NCBI GenBank assembly: GCA_013215525.1
Contig: JABSQY010000093.1
Coordinates: forward strand, 1 to 6,297
Source: Nanoarchaeales archaeon
Lineage (GTDB): Archaea; Nanobdellota; Nanobdellia; Woesearchaeales; UBA583
DNA length: 6,297 nucleotides
Reading direction: 5' to 3'
The position numbers and the translations under genes were made by a program. The notes below the pieces were generated by a model. That model was given only the letters and a program-made list of their open reading frames with translations, did not search any database and had not been told where the DNA came from. Of this stretch, positions 1 to 5,442 are shown one piece after another. Position 1 is the first letter of the stretch. Each line of letters opens with the position of its first letter.

Positions 1-110
1 ATTAACTAATTTAGTTTAAGTTTTTAAAATATCTATGATCTTTTTTCATTTTTAATACAAATCTTTTTAAGTTAAAAAAATCTCACAATAATATAATAAG
101 ACATTTTAAC

Positions 111-968
111 ATGAAACAATATAAATCTTTAAAACATTTAACATTAAAATACATATTTTTAGAATATAAATTAAAAATAATATTAACTCTATTTTTAGTA
201 ATACTTGAAAATATATTATATTTATTATTTCCTTTAGTTTTAGGATTTGCAATAAATGGATTAATTGAAAGTAATTATTTTTGGTTAATTGGACTTACAA
301 TTTTAGGTTTAGCAGATATGTTAATTACAACAATACGTAAATTCTATGATACAAGAGTATATGGAAAGATTTATCATGAATTATCGCCATATGTTGTTGA
401 AAAAGAACATAAAAAAACAAATGATTTTTCAAAAGTTAATGCAAGACTTGATATGTTAGAAGAATTAATTGATTTTTTTGAAGAAATATTACCTGAATTA
501 ATTGGCTTAGGAATTAATATATTTGGAACATTATTAATTTTATATTTTTTAGATTTAAATATTTTCACTTTAGCATTAATTGTAGTGTGTTTAGTCATGG
601 GAATCTATAGATTTACAAAAAATAAAACTCTGCGATTTCATAAAAATTTAAATGATGTAACTGAAACGCAAGTTGATATGATTAAAAAAAATTCAAAATC
701 ACACACAAGTATTTATTCTAGGAAATTGATGAAATGTTATATTAACTTATCTGATTTAGAAGCAATTAATTTTGCAGTATCATTCACACTTTTATTATTA
801 CTAATTTCAAGTTCATTATATTTAATTGTAAAAAGTGGAATTACTGATGCTGGAGCAATTTTTTCAATAGTTGTATATTTATATAACTTTTTATATGATG
901 TTACAATGATGCCGGAATTCTATCAAACATACATACGACTAACAGAAATTATGGGAAGATTAAAATAA
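111..968 (+). CDS. ABC transporter six-helix transmembrane-domain protein without ATPase domain
   Basis: A 285-residue integral membrane protein. Hydrophobic stretches fall near residues 21-49, 55-75, 127-146, 149-167, 219-240 and 247-267, the layout of an ABC exporter membrane domain. The hydrophilic segment between helices 2 and 3 (about 76-125, with the pattern TRVYGKIYHEL followed by VNARLDMLEEL) resembles the first long cytoplasmic loop of that fold. The protein ends at the last helix: there is no Walker A, signature or Walker B motif and no downstream ATPase gene, so it resembles the stand-alone ABC membrane-region families (such as Pfam ABC_membrane_3). An ATPase partner could lie upstream of the window. 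The substrate cannot be read from the sequence. ATG 111 is the first usable start; a weak T-rich TATA candidate at 63-71 would give a short leader. The stop is 41 nt before argS, which has its own promoter. The fold is fairly sure; transport activity is not. Confidence 0.75.
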   Translation: MKQYKSLKHLTLKYIFLEYKLKIILTLFLVILENILYLLFPLVLGFAINGLIESNYFWLIGLTILGLADMLITTIRKFYDTRVYGKIYHELSPYVVEKEHKKTNDFSKVNARLDMLEELIDFFEEILPELIGLGINIFGTLLILYFLDLNIFTLALIVVCLVMGIYRFTKNKTLRFHKNLNDVTETQVDMIKKNSKSHTSIYSRKLMKCYINLSDLEAINFAVSFTLLLLLISSSLYLIVKSGITDAGAIFSIVVYLYNFLYDVTMMPEFYQTYIRLTEIMGRLK

Positions 969-980
969 ATGTAACTAACA

Positions 981-988
981 TTTTTAAA
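981..988 (+). promoter_or_regulatory. TATA box of argS (leaderless)
   Basis: TTTTTAAA is centred about 25 nt before ATG 1010, so transcription should start at or next to the start codon. There is no Shine-Dalgarno sequence. The T-run may also end transcription of the upstream membrane gene: a 6-bp stem (967-972 with 978-983, 5-nt loop) leads straight into it. Confidence 0.5.
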
Positions 989-1009
989 CTAAAAGATACA
1001 TATACTATT

Positions 1010-2743
1010 ATGAAACAAGTATTAATCCAATTTTTAAAAGAAAATATTTCAAATTCAGACAATATTGATTTTGAAAAGTTAATTGAAAAACCAAAAAGCG
1101 CAGCACACGGAGACTTTTCCTTTCCATGTTTTTTATTAGCAAAAGAACTCAAATCTGCGCCACCGCAAATAGCGACACAATTACAAGAGAAATTCTCAAA
1201 AATTCTACCAAATGAATTTTCAAAAGTTGTTGCAATGGGACCTTTTCTAAATTTTACAGTAAACGCTGGACAAATCACAAAATCAATTCTACAAATTATT
1301 GAATCAAATGAATTCAAAAATATTAAATCGGAGAACCCTCAAAAAGTTTTAATTGAATATCCAAGTCCAAACACAAACAAAAACCTACACATAGGACACG
1401 TAAGAAATATCTTTCTTGGAAATACATTAATTAATATTTTAAAATTTACAAAAAATGAAGTAATTACAACAAATATCTACAACGATCGTGGAATTGCAAT
1501 CTGTAAAGCAATGATGGGTTATCAAATGCTTCACAGTAAAGAGTCTCCAGAAAGTTTAAACTTAAAACCTGATGAATTTGTAGCAAAATGTTATGTTGAT
1601 TTTGAAAGTTTATCAAAAGAAGATGAATCCTTAATTGAGAAAGCTCAAGAGATGTTAATCAAATGGGAAGCAAACGATAAAGAGACAAGAGATTTATGGA
1701 CAAAACTTTTAGACTTTGTATACTTAGGATACAAAGAAACAATGCAAAACTACAAAGTTAAAAAATTCGATGAGAACTATTATGAATCAGCAATCTACGA
1801 CAAAGGAAAAGAGATTGTAGAAAATGCAATTAAAGATAAAGTAAAAGGTTTCAAATATGATGAAGAAACTGGAGCAGCACTTGTAGATTTTGAAAACGAG
1901 ATATTTGGTAAAAAATATTTGATGAGAGCAAACGGTACAACGCTTTATATGACTCAAGACTTATACTTAGCAAAATTAAAAGAAGAAAAATACAAAGCAG
2001 ACAAATACGTATTTATTGTAGGAAAAGAACAAAAATATCACTTTGATGTTTTATTTGAAATTTTAACAAGATTAGGTTTAGGTGGAGCAGATAAAAACTA
2101 TCACTTTGCGTACGGTTACGTATATGATAAAGATGGAAACAAATTCTCATCACGTGGTGGAAATATTATTAGTGCAGATGAAATTTTAGATGAAATGGTA
2201 GAAAATTCAAAGAAAAATTTATTATCAAAAGATTTAACAAAAGATTTACCAACAGAAGAATTAATTAAAAGAGCAAAAATAATTGGTTATGGAGCTTTAG
2301 CTTTTTCAATCTTAAACGTTAATGCAATTTCAGATATTAAATTTGATGTACAAAGAGCTTTATCATTTGAAGGAGAAACTGGACCATATGTACAATACAC
2401 ATACGCAAGAATCAAATCAATCCTAAGAAAAGCAAATAGAGAAAATATTGAAACAAAAGATATTAACTTTGAGAACTACAATGAAACAGAAGTTAACTTA
2501 ATTAAACAATTAGGAGAATTCAAATCAAAAGTATTAGAAGCAGAACAAAAGTACAAACCAAGTGCAATTTCAAATTACTTAATTAGAGTTTGTCAAAGTT
2601 TCAATGAGTTCTATCAAAACAATAAAATTATTGGCGGAGATGAAGACAAATTAGAGTCTCGTCTTTTATTAATTGAGAGTACCTCAAAGATTATTTCCGA
2701 AGGATTAAATCTATTAGGTATCGAAACACTTGAAGAGATGTAA
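1010..2743 (+). CDS. argS: Arginyl-tRNA synthetase (class I)
   Basis: This cytoplasmic enzyme ligates arginine to tRNA-Arg using ATP. At 577 residues it is full length for the family. The N-terminal Add domain (about 1-90) has AHGDFSFPCFLLAK at 32-45 and GPFLNF at 77-82. The catalytic Rossmann domain carries SPNTNKNLHIGH, with the class I HIGH motif at 127-130, and GTTLYMTQD at 309-317. The KMSKS-equivalent loop reads KFSSR (378-382), a form common in ArgRS. GETGPYVQYTYAR (455-467) opens the C-terminal DALR-type anticodon-binding domain, which runs to the end. ATG 1010 suits the family N-terminus and sits 25 nt after a TATA box. The gene is intact and presumably the essential functional copy. 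A diverged second copy of its last 24 codons lies 151 bp downstream, so this gene may be a replacement for an older argS at the same site. Confidence 0.97.
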   Translation: MKQVLIQFLKENISNSDNIDFEKLIEKPKSAAHGDFSFPCFLLAKELKSAPPQIATQLQEKFSKILPNEFSKVVAMGPFLNFTVNAGQITKSILQIIESNEFKNIKSENPQKVLIEYPSPNTNKNLHIGHVRNIFLGNTLINILKFTKNEVITTNIYNDRGIAICKAMMGYQMLHSKESPESLNLKPDEFVAKCYVDFESLSKEDESLIEKAQEMLIKWEANDKETRDLWTKLLDFVYLGYKETMQNYKVKKFDENYYESAIYDKGKEIVENAIKDKVKGFKYDEETGAALVDFENEIFGKKYLMRANGTTLYMTQDLYLAKLKEEKYKADKYVFIVGKEQKYHFDVLFEILTRLGLGGADKNYHFAYGYVYDKDGNKFSSRGGNIISADEILDEMVENSKKNLLSKDLTKDLPTEELIKRAKIIGYGALAFSILNVNAISDIKFDVQRALSFEGETGPYVQYTYARIKSILRKANRENIETKDINFENYNETEVNLIKQLGEFKSKVLEAEQKYKPSAISNYLIRVCQSFNEFYQNNKIIGGDEDKLESRLLLIESTSKIISEGLNLLGIETLEEM

Positions 2744-2822
2744 TCTCTTTAAGGCTATTTTAAAGATTATTATTAGATTATATTCGTAGAGTATCATCTG
2801 TTAGAAATCTTTGATTTCTTCA

Positions 2823-2894
2823 ATTGAATCAACAAGTAAAATTATTTCAGTTGGTTTAGACTTACTTGGAATTGAAGTACTTGAAGAGATGTAA
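2823..2894 (+). pseudogene. Relic of a second argS 3' end (last 23 codons plus stop)
   Basis: The reading encodes IESTSKIIS, then a VGLDLLGIEVLEEM-like end and TAA. It matches the C-terminus of the intact argS (2672-2743) at 20 of 23 residues; the changes are E to V, N to D and T to V. By my count the DNA differs at 22 of 72 positions. Among the 20 identical residues 11 use a different synonymous codon, including two serines switched between AGT and TCA. That pattern needs protein-level selection over a long time, so this looks like the tail of a separate, once functional argS and not a fresh duplication. In frame, a TAG at 2802-2804 closes it upstream and there is no start. Weak similarity may continue upstream to about 2801 with a one-base frameshift (TTAGA start). 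It is surely untranslated as an enzyme. Confidence 0.85.
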
Positions 2895-2900
2895 TTTTTT
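2895..2900 (+). terminator. T6 run after the argS relic
   Basis: Six T residues directly follow the relic TAA. Archaeal RNA polymerase terminates at such runs, so this was plausibly the terminator of the older argS and may still serve the present one, whose own stop has no long T-run behind it. The run touches the stop codon of the convergent gene. Confidence 0.4.
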
Positions 2901-3184
2901 CAAATTTGTCTCCAAATTAAAGTTATACTTAGTGGCACAACCCAATGTATGAGAGATAAAATTAAATAATTAAAAAAATCTTTTTTTATATCATTTTTTC
3001 TATATACATAAATTATATAACTTGTAAATATTATAATATAAGAACTTAGTAATATCACCAGTCCATTTTGTATGATTCCTAACGCTGCTAAAGTTCCATC
3101 AATATTAACCATTATTTTAATAATTAGAATTCCTAAAATAAAATAACTTGATCCAATAATATTATTCTTTAAGATTTGATTCAT
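2900..3184 (-). CDS. Small three-helix membrane protein, function unknown
   Basis: A 94-residue hydrophobic protein with likely membrane helices near residues 9-27, 32-60 and 69-91. A basic and acidic loop, YRKNDIKKDF (61-70), separates the last two. No signal-peptide cleavage site or catalytic motif is visible, and I do not recognise the family. ATG at 3184 is supported by stop codons that close the upstream in-frame options and by a weak TATA-like AATAAAAT on the minus strand (3206-3214), about 26 nt upstream. The gene converges on argS and ends in TGA only 5 nt from the argS relic stop, as expected if it was the original convergent neighbour of the older argS. It is short and AT-rich, but its clean helix pattern and promoter favour a real gene. 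Confidence 0.6.
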   Translation of the reverse strand: MNQILKNNIIGSSYFILGILIIKIMVNIDGTLAALGIIQNGLVILLSSYIIIFTSYIIYVYRKNDIKKDFFNYLILSLIHWVVPLSITLIWRQI

Positions 3185-3254
3185 ACTCTCAACACTTACA
3201 ATTCCATTTTATTCATTTGGTGTCATTTCAGGGTTATTTAGAATATTTTTATTT

Positions 3255-3277
3255 TAAAGTTGAAATTTTCAACTTTA
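3255..3277. promoter_or_regulatory. Perfect 23-nt palindrome, candidate operator
   Basis: Arms TAAAGTTGAAA and TTTCAACTTTA are exact reverse complements around a single central T. The site lies between two divergent promoters and ends 2 nt before the plus-strand TATA box at 3280. That is where a dimeric archaeal regulator would bind to block or recruit TBP/TFB. No regulator can be named. Confidence 0.45.
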
Positions 3278-3279
3278 GA

Positions 3280-3287
3280 TTTATATA
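3280..3287 (+). promoter_or_regulatory. TATA box driving the hairpin region
   Basis: TTTATATA is centred 26 nt before position 3310, the same spacing as at the protein-coding starts in this window. It predicts a transcript starting near 3310 that would contain both downstream hairpins and could run on into the ORF6N gene. Confidence 0.5.
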
Positions 3288-3342
3288 ATTTAAATTATTA
3301 TATTTTCTAATGTCATCAATAATTACTCAAACCATACAAAAT

Positions 3343-3413
3343 ATAGTCAATGTATTGAAGTTTCGAACAAATAAAATTTTATTAAAAGTTCGGAATTTTG
3401 ATATTTTGACTAT
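3343..3413 (+). repeat. 26-bp inverted repeat (hairpin 1)
   Basis: The arms are 3343-3368 and 3388-3413, with outer ends ATAGTCAA and TTGACTAT and inner ends GTTCG paired with CGAAC. There are 20 Watson-Crick pairs, 5 plus-strand G-U pairs and one T-T mismatch. The loop contains its own AT-only palindrome (3370-3383). Confidence 0.85.
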
Positions 3414-3417
3414 GTGC

Positions 3418-3466
3418 TAAACGCATTAATCTGTCTAACAATTTATTCATCAGATTAATGTGTTTA
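3418..3466 (+). repeat. 16-bp inverted repeat (hairpin 2)
   Basis: The arms 3418-3433 and 3451-3466 match at 15 of 16 positions, and the remaining pair is G-U on the plus strand. It begins 4 nt after hairpin 1 and ends at the edge of the recognisable ORF6N coding sequence. Confidence 0.85.
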
Positions 3467-3467
3467 C

Positions 3468-3476
3468 TATAAAATA
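3468..3476 (+). promoter_or_regulatory. TATA box of the ORF6N gene
   Basis: TATAAAATA is centred about 29 nt before ATG 3501, which would give a leader of only a few nucleotides. The box overlaps codons that still read as the ORF6N N-terminus (KIF), so former coding sequence may now act as promoter. Confidence 0.5.
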
Positions 3477-3500
3477 TTTTCAATAAGAAATCAACAAGTA

Positions 3501-4325
3501 ATGCTGGATAAAGACTTAGCAGACTTGTACCAAGTTGAAACAAAAAGATTAAACGAACAAGTTAAAAGAAATATTGATAGGTTTCCAGAAGATTTTATGT
3601 TTCAACTAACTGATGTTGAAATAGAATCTTTAAGGTCGCAAAATGCGACCTTAGACAATTCCACTCGTGGAGAACATACAAAGTATTTACCCTATGTATT
3701 CACAGAACAAGGTGTCGCCTGCCTATCGGGAATCCTAAAATCAAAAAAAGCAATTGAAATAAATTTAGAAGTAATTAGAACATTTGTAAACTTAAGAAAG
3801 TTCATAACAAATAATTCAGACATATTATTAAAAATTGATAACTTAGAACAAAAACAAATAGAGAATCAAATAAATAATAATTCTAAATTTGATGAAATCT
3901 TCAAAACTATAAAAACTGAACACATAAAACCAAAACAAGGAATATTCTATAATGGACAAATATTTGATGCATACGTATTCATAATAGACTTATTAAAACA
4001 AGCAAAAAAAGAAATAACTCTAATTGATAACTATATTGATGAAACAACACTAAACCTATTTACTAAAGTAAATTCAAAAATTAAAATTAAAATTTTAACA
4101 AATAATACAACACATAAACTAAAACTAGATGTTGACAGATACAATTCACAATACAATAACTTAACTTTAGAAAAGTTTAAACTATCACACGACAGATTTT
4201 TAATAATAGATAATCAAGTGTACCACATTGGCGCAAGCCTAAAAGATTTAGGAAATAAATGGTTTGCTTTTAGTAAACTAGAAAACTTAAGTTTAGAAAT
4301 AATAAGTAAGTTAGAAAAAGAATAA
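3501..4325 (+). CDS. ORF6N domain protein with C-terminal PLD-like domain, N-terminally shortened
   Basis: A 274-residue cytoplasmic protein. Residues 1-100 are an ORF6N DNA-binding domain (phage antirepressor-type, KilA-N relative): MLDKDLADLY, VETKRLNEQVKRN, RFPEDFMFQL, LRSQNAT and YVFTEQGVACLSGIL are typical of the family. Residues 108-145 form a hydrophilic, probably coiled-coil linker. The C-terminal part (about 147-274) is PLD-like, with SHDRFLIID (229-237) fitting HxKx4D except that Arg232 replaces Lys, followed by HIGASLKDLGNKWFAFSKL. Family members usually begin about 15-25 residues earlier with IYxIRxxxVMLDxDLA. Here the codons for KIFSIRNQQV lie directly upstream in frame (3471-3500), but a TAA at 3456-3458 cuts them off and no ATG, GTG or TTG exists between. 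ATG 3501 with its own TATA box is therefore the only normal start. The protein may be functional but slightly truncated. Likely acquired by transfer; its role here is unknown. Confidence 0.85.
   Translation: MLDKDLADLYQVETKRLNEQVKRNIDRFPEDFMFQLTDVEIESLRSQNATLDNSTRGEHTKYLPYVFTEQGVACLSGILKSKKAIEINLEVIRTFVNLRKFITNNSDILLKIDNLEQKQIENQINNNSKFDEIFKTIKTEHIKPKQGIFYNGQIFDAYVFIIDLLKQAKKEITLIDNYIDETTLNLFTKVNSKIKIKILTNNTTHKLKLDVDRYNSQYNNLTLEKFKLSHDRFLIIDNQVYHIGASLKDLGNKWFAFSKLENLSLEIISKLEKE
3631..3653. repeat. GC-rich perfect palindrome inside the ORF6N gene
   Basis: The 10-bp arms TAAGGTCGCA (3631-3640) and TGCGACCTTA (3644-3653) are exact reverse complements around AAA. They encode the family motif LRSQNAT (residues 44-50). 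The arms are half G+C in an otherwise AT-rich gene. Confidence 0.85.
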
Positions 4326-4423
4326 AGCTTAATTAATTTTAATATTGAATATAGTAATATATGTGAACCTATATTGAATAGACCAACCAATAACCACATT
4401 ACATAACTTAGAGTTATTACAAA

Positions 4424-4432
4424 CTTTTATAC
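4424..4432 (+). promoter_or_regulatory. TATA box of the paralogue pair
   Basis: CTTTTATAC is centred about 30 nt before ATG 4458, predicting a leaderless or nearly leaderless transcript. The 132-nt gap after the ORF6N gene otherwise holds only a 10-nt direct repeat, ATATTGAATA at 4342 and 4371. Confidence 0.45.
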
Positions 4433-4457
4433 TATTTTAATTCCTAACCAAATAGAA

Positions 4458-4862
4458 ATGGATAAAGACATATGCACTGCAGAGGAATGGAAAGAGCTAA
4501 GTTATTTATCATCACTAATCTCAAGTTATGGAGTTGGGGAGTTCAAACCTTACGCAGAACACGACAAAGAATTGAATGAAGTTAAAATATACACATCAAC
4601 AACACCAAGATATCAAAGTAAAATTAATGAACACTTATCAAAATATATTTCTATAAAAGATGGAAACTTATTAGTTGGACTTATAATTCACAACATAAGT
4701 AAATATAAATATTTATTCGAATCATATCTTGGTAATCAAATAAAAACATTTAGTGTGGGGTTCTTAGTTGAAATAATTTCAAAAGAAGAAAATTGTGAAT
4801 ATCAAATGAAAGATTATTATAATATAATAGATAACATAAATGTGGAGTTAAAATTTAATTAA
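4458..4862 (+). CDS. Protein of unknown function, first of a tandem paralogue pair
   Basis: A 134-residue soluble protein with no signal peptide or membrane helix; I do not recognise the family. It is related to the next gene in two blocks: GVGEFKPYAEHDK (25-37) followed by a short strand KIYTSTT (43-49), and LLVGLIIHNISKYKYLFESY (71-90). The second block is followed by a hydrophobic helix-like stretch (FSVGFLVEIISKE, 98-110). Conserved candidate functional residues are Glu28, Lys30, Pro31, Asp36, Lys37 and His78. The tail (111-134) is not shared. ATG 4458 is supported by a TATA box at normal distance. The downstream gene begins 6 nt after the stop, so the two are probably co-transcribed and may act together. 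The function cannot be inferred from sequence. Confidence 0.8.
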   Translation: MDKDICTAEEWKELSYLSSLISSYGVGEFKPYAEHDKELNEVKIYTSTTPRYQSKINEHLSKYISIKDGNLLVGLIIHNISKYKYLFESYLGNQIKTFSVGFLVEIISKEENCEYQMKDYYNIIDNINVELKFN

Positions 4863-4868
4863 ATAAAA

Positions 4869-5360
4869 ATGGTAAAAAATATATATTCAAAAAGAGAAAT
4901 AAAGAAAATAAAGGATCTATTTAGTAAAGGAAAACTAGCTGATTTTGAGTTATTTATGTTAAAATATGGACCGCCTGGAGAGTTCAAACCTTTCGCATAT
5001 TTTGACAAACACACACAAGACATATATGTTAGAACTCTAAATTCCGAAGTTATTGAATCTGATTTAGGAACTACAATTAATCCAAATTTAATTAATCTAG
5101 TAACAGTACTACATGAGATGCGTGGCAATGAAAAACTAGCAGGATTTACAATACATTGCGCAGATAGATTTCATCCAATATTTAAAGAATACATAAATCC
5201 TGAAACAAATATAGTTGGACTAGATAAAGTAATTAGTGCAATGTCAAGAGATTATCCAAAAGAATTAATAAATAAATTAACTAATACCTATCAACACACA
5301 ATACGCACGATGCAAGTAGACTACGACCCAAGTGCATCTGAGCTAGAACCAAATTTTTAG
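4869..5360 (+). CDS. Protein of unknown function, second of a tandem paralogue pair
   Basis: A 163-residue soluble protein sharing the two blocks of the preceding gene: GPPGEFKPFAYFDK (34-47) followed by DIYVRTL (51-57), and KLAGFTIHCADRFHPIFKEY (89-108), then IVGLDKVISAM (115-125). A basic N-terminus (KREIKKIKDLF, 8-18) and a longer C-terminal tail ending in an acidic segment (DYDPSASELEPNF, 151-163) are unique to this copy. Conserved with its neighbour are Glu38, Lys40, Pro41, Asp46, Lys47 and His96. There is no Shine-Dalgarno sequence and no promoter in the 6-nt gap, so it should be translated from the shared transcript. The divergence outside the two blocks points to an old duplication with specialised roles, perhaps subunits of one complex. 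I cannot assign a function or family. Confidence 0.85.
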   Translation: MVKNIYSKREIKKIKDLFSKGKLADFELFMLKYGPPGEFKPFAYFDKHTQDIYVRTLNSEVIESDLGTTINPNLINLVTVLHEMRGNEKLAGFTIHCADRFHPIFKEYINPETNIVGLDKVISAMSRDYPKELINKLTNTYQHTIRTMQVDYDPSASELEPNF

Positions 5361-5412
5361 GAAGTATGAATATGTCCACACTAATGACTAACAACTAACA
5401 TATACAACAAAT

Positions 5413-5423
5413 CTTTAAAATAT
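5413..5423 (+). promoter_or_regulatory. TATA box of the DUF457-like gene
   Basis: CTTTAAAATAT is centred 25 nt before ATG 5443, so this gene is probably transcribed separately from the paralogue pair, as a leaderless message. Confidence 0.5.
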
Positions 5424-5442
5424 CCAAACTTGAATTTAAATT

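Larger units (their letters stand above)
3310..3466 (+). ncRNA. Candidate structured RNA with two consecutive hairpins
   Basis: A TATA box (3280-3287) predicts a start near 3310. The first hairpin pairs 3343-3368 with 3388-3413, without gaps, across a 19-nt AT-rich loop. The second pairs 3418-3433 with 3451-3466 across a 17-nt loop; its arms are TAAACGCATTAATCTG and CAGATTAATGTGTTTA. Of 42 base pairs I count 35 Watson-Crick, 6 G-U and 1 mismatch, where G-U pairing holds only for a plus-strand transcript. This favours selection on RNA structure. It could be a free-standing small RNA, a 5' leader controlling the ORF6N gene, or the end structure of a mobile element. No tRNA, C/D or H/ACA features were seen; the helices lack an open guide pocket. 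Confidence 0.4.
3185..3500. other. Structured intergenic region with no confident gene
   Basis: These 316 bases separate the divergent minus-strand membrane gene from the ORF6N gene. In order they hold the minus-strand promoter (about 3206-3214), a perfect palindrome (3255-3277), a plus-strand TATA box (3280-3287), two long hairpins (3343-3413 and 3418-3466) and a stretch that still reads as ORF6N N-terminus (3471-3500). A 36-codon reading, ATG 3310 to TAA 3420, begins 26 nt after the TATA box, but it consists largely of the first hairpin and resembles no protein I know. Confidence 0.6.

Noticed and set aside
374..598. 74-codon minus-strand reading inside the ABC membrane gene
   Set aside because: It is antisense to a coherent membrane protein, with low-complexity Ser/Asn/Lys composition and no promoter.
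949..1317. 122-codon minus-strand reading opposite the start of argS
   Set aside because: It lies wholly against the strongly supported argS N-terminal domain and resembles no protein; it is an antisense shadow.
2803..2819. 7-bp inverted repeat AGAAATC/GATTTCT just before the argS relic
   Set aside because: It is short and AT-rich, lies in decayed sequence and is expected by chance at this composition.
3310..3420. 36-codon ORF starting 26 nt after a TATA box
   Set aside because: The spacing is tempting, but the sequence is mostly the two arms and loop of hairpin 1, which explains it better as structured RNA than as protein.
3310..3466. H/ACA or C/D guide RNA, or CRISPR repeat
   Set aside because: The helices are continuous with no guide pocket, no C/D boxes were seen, and there are no repeated units with spacers.
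4342..4380. 10-nt direct repeat ATATTGAATA, possible attachment or target site duplication
   Set aside because: It is short and AT-only apart from one G, encloses no element and occurs easily by chance.
4214..4399. 61-codon minus-strand reading overlapping the ORF6N gene end
   Set aside because: Most of it is antisense to the conserved PLD-like motif region, and it has no family resemblance.
4859..5128. 89-codon minus-strand reading opposite the second paralogue
   Set aside because: The plus-strand gene has conserved blocks shared with its neighbour; the antisense reading has none.
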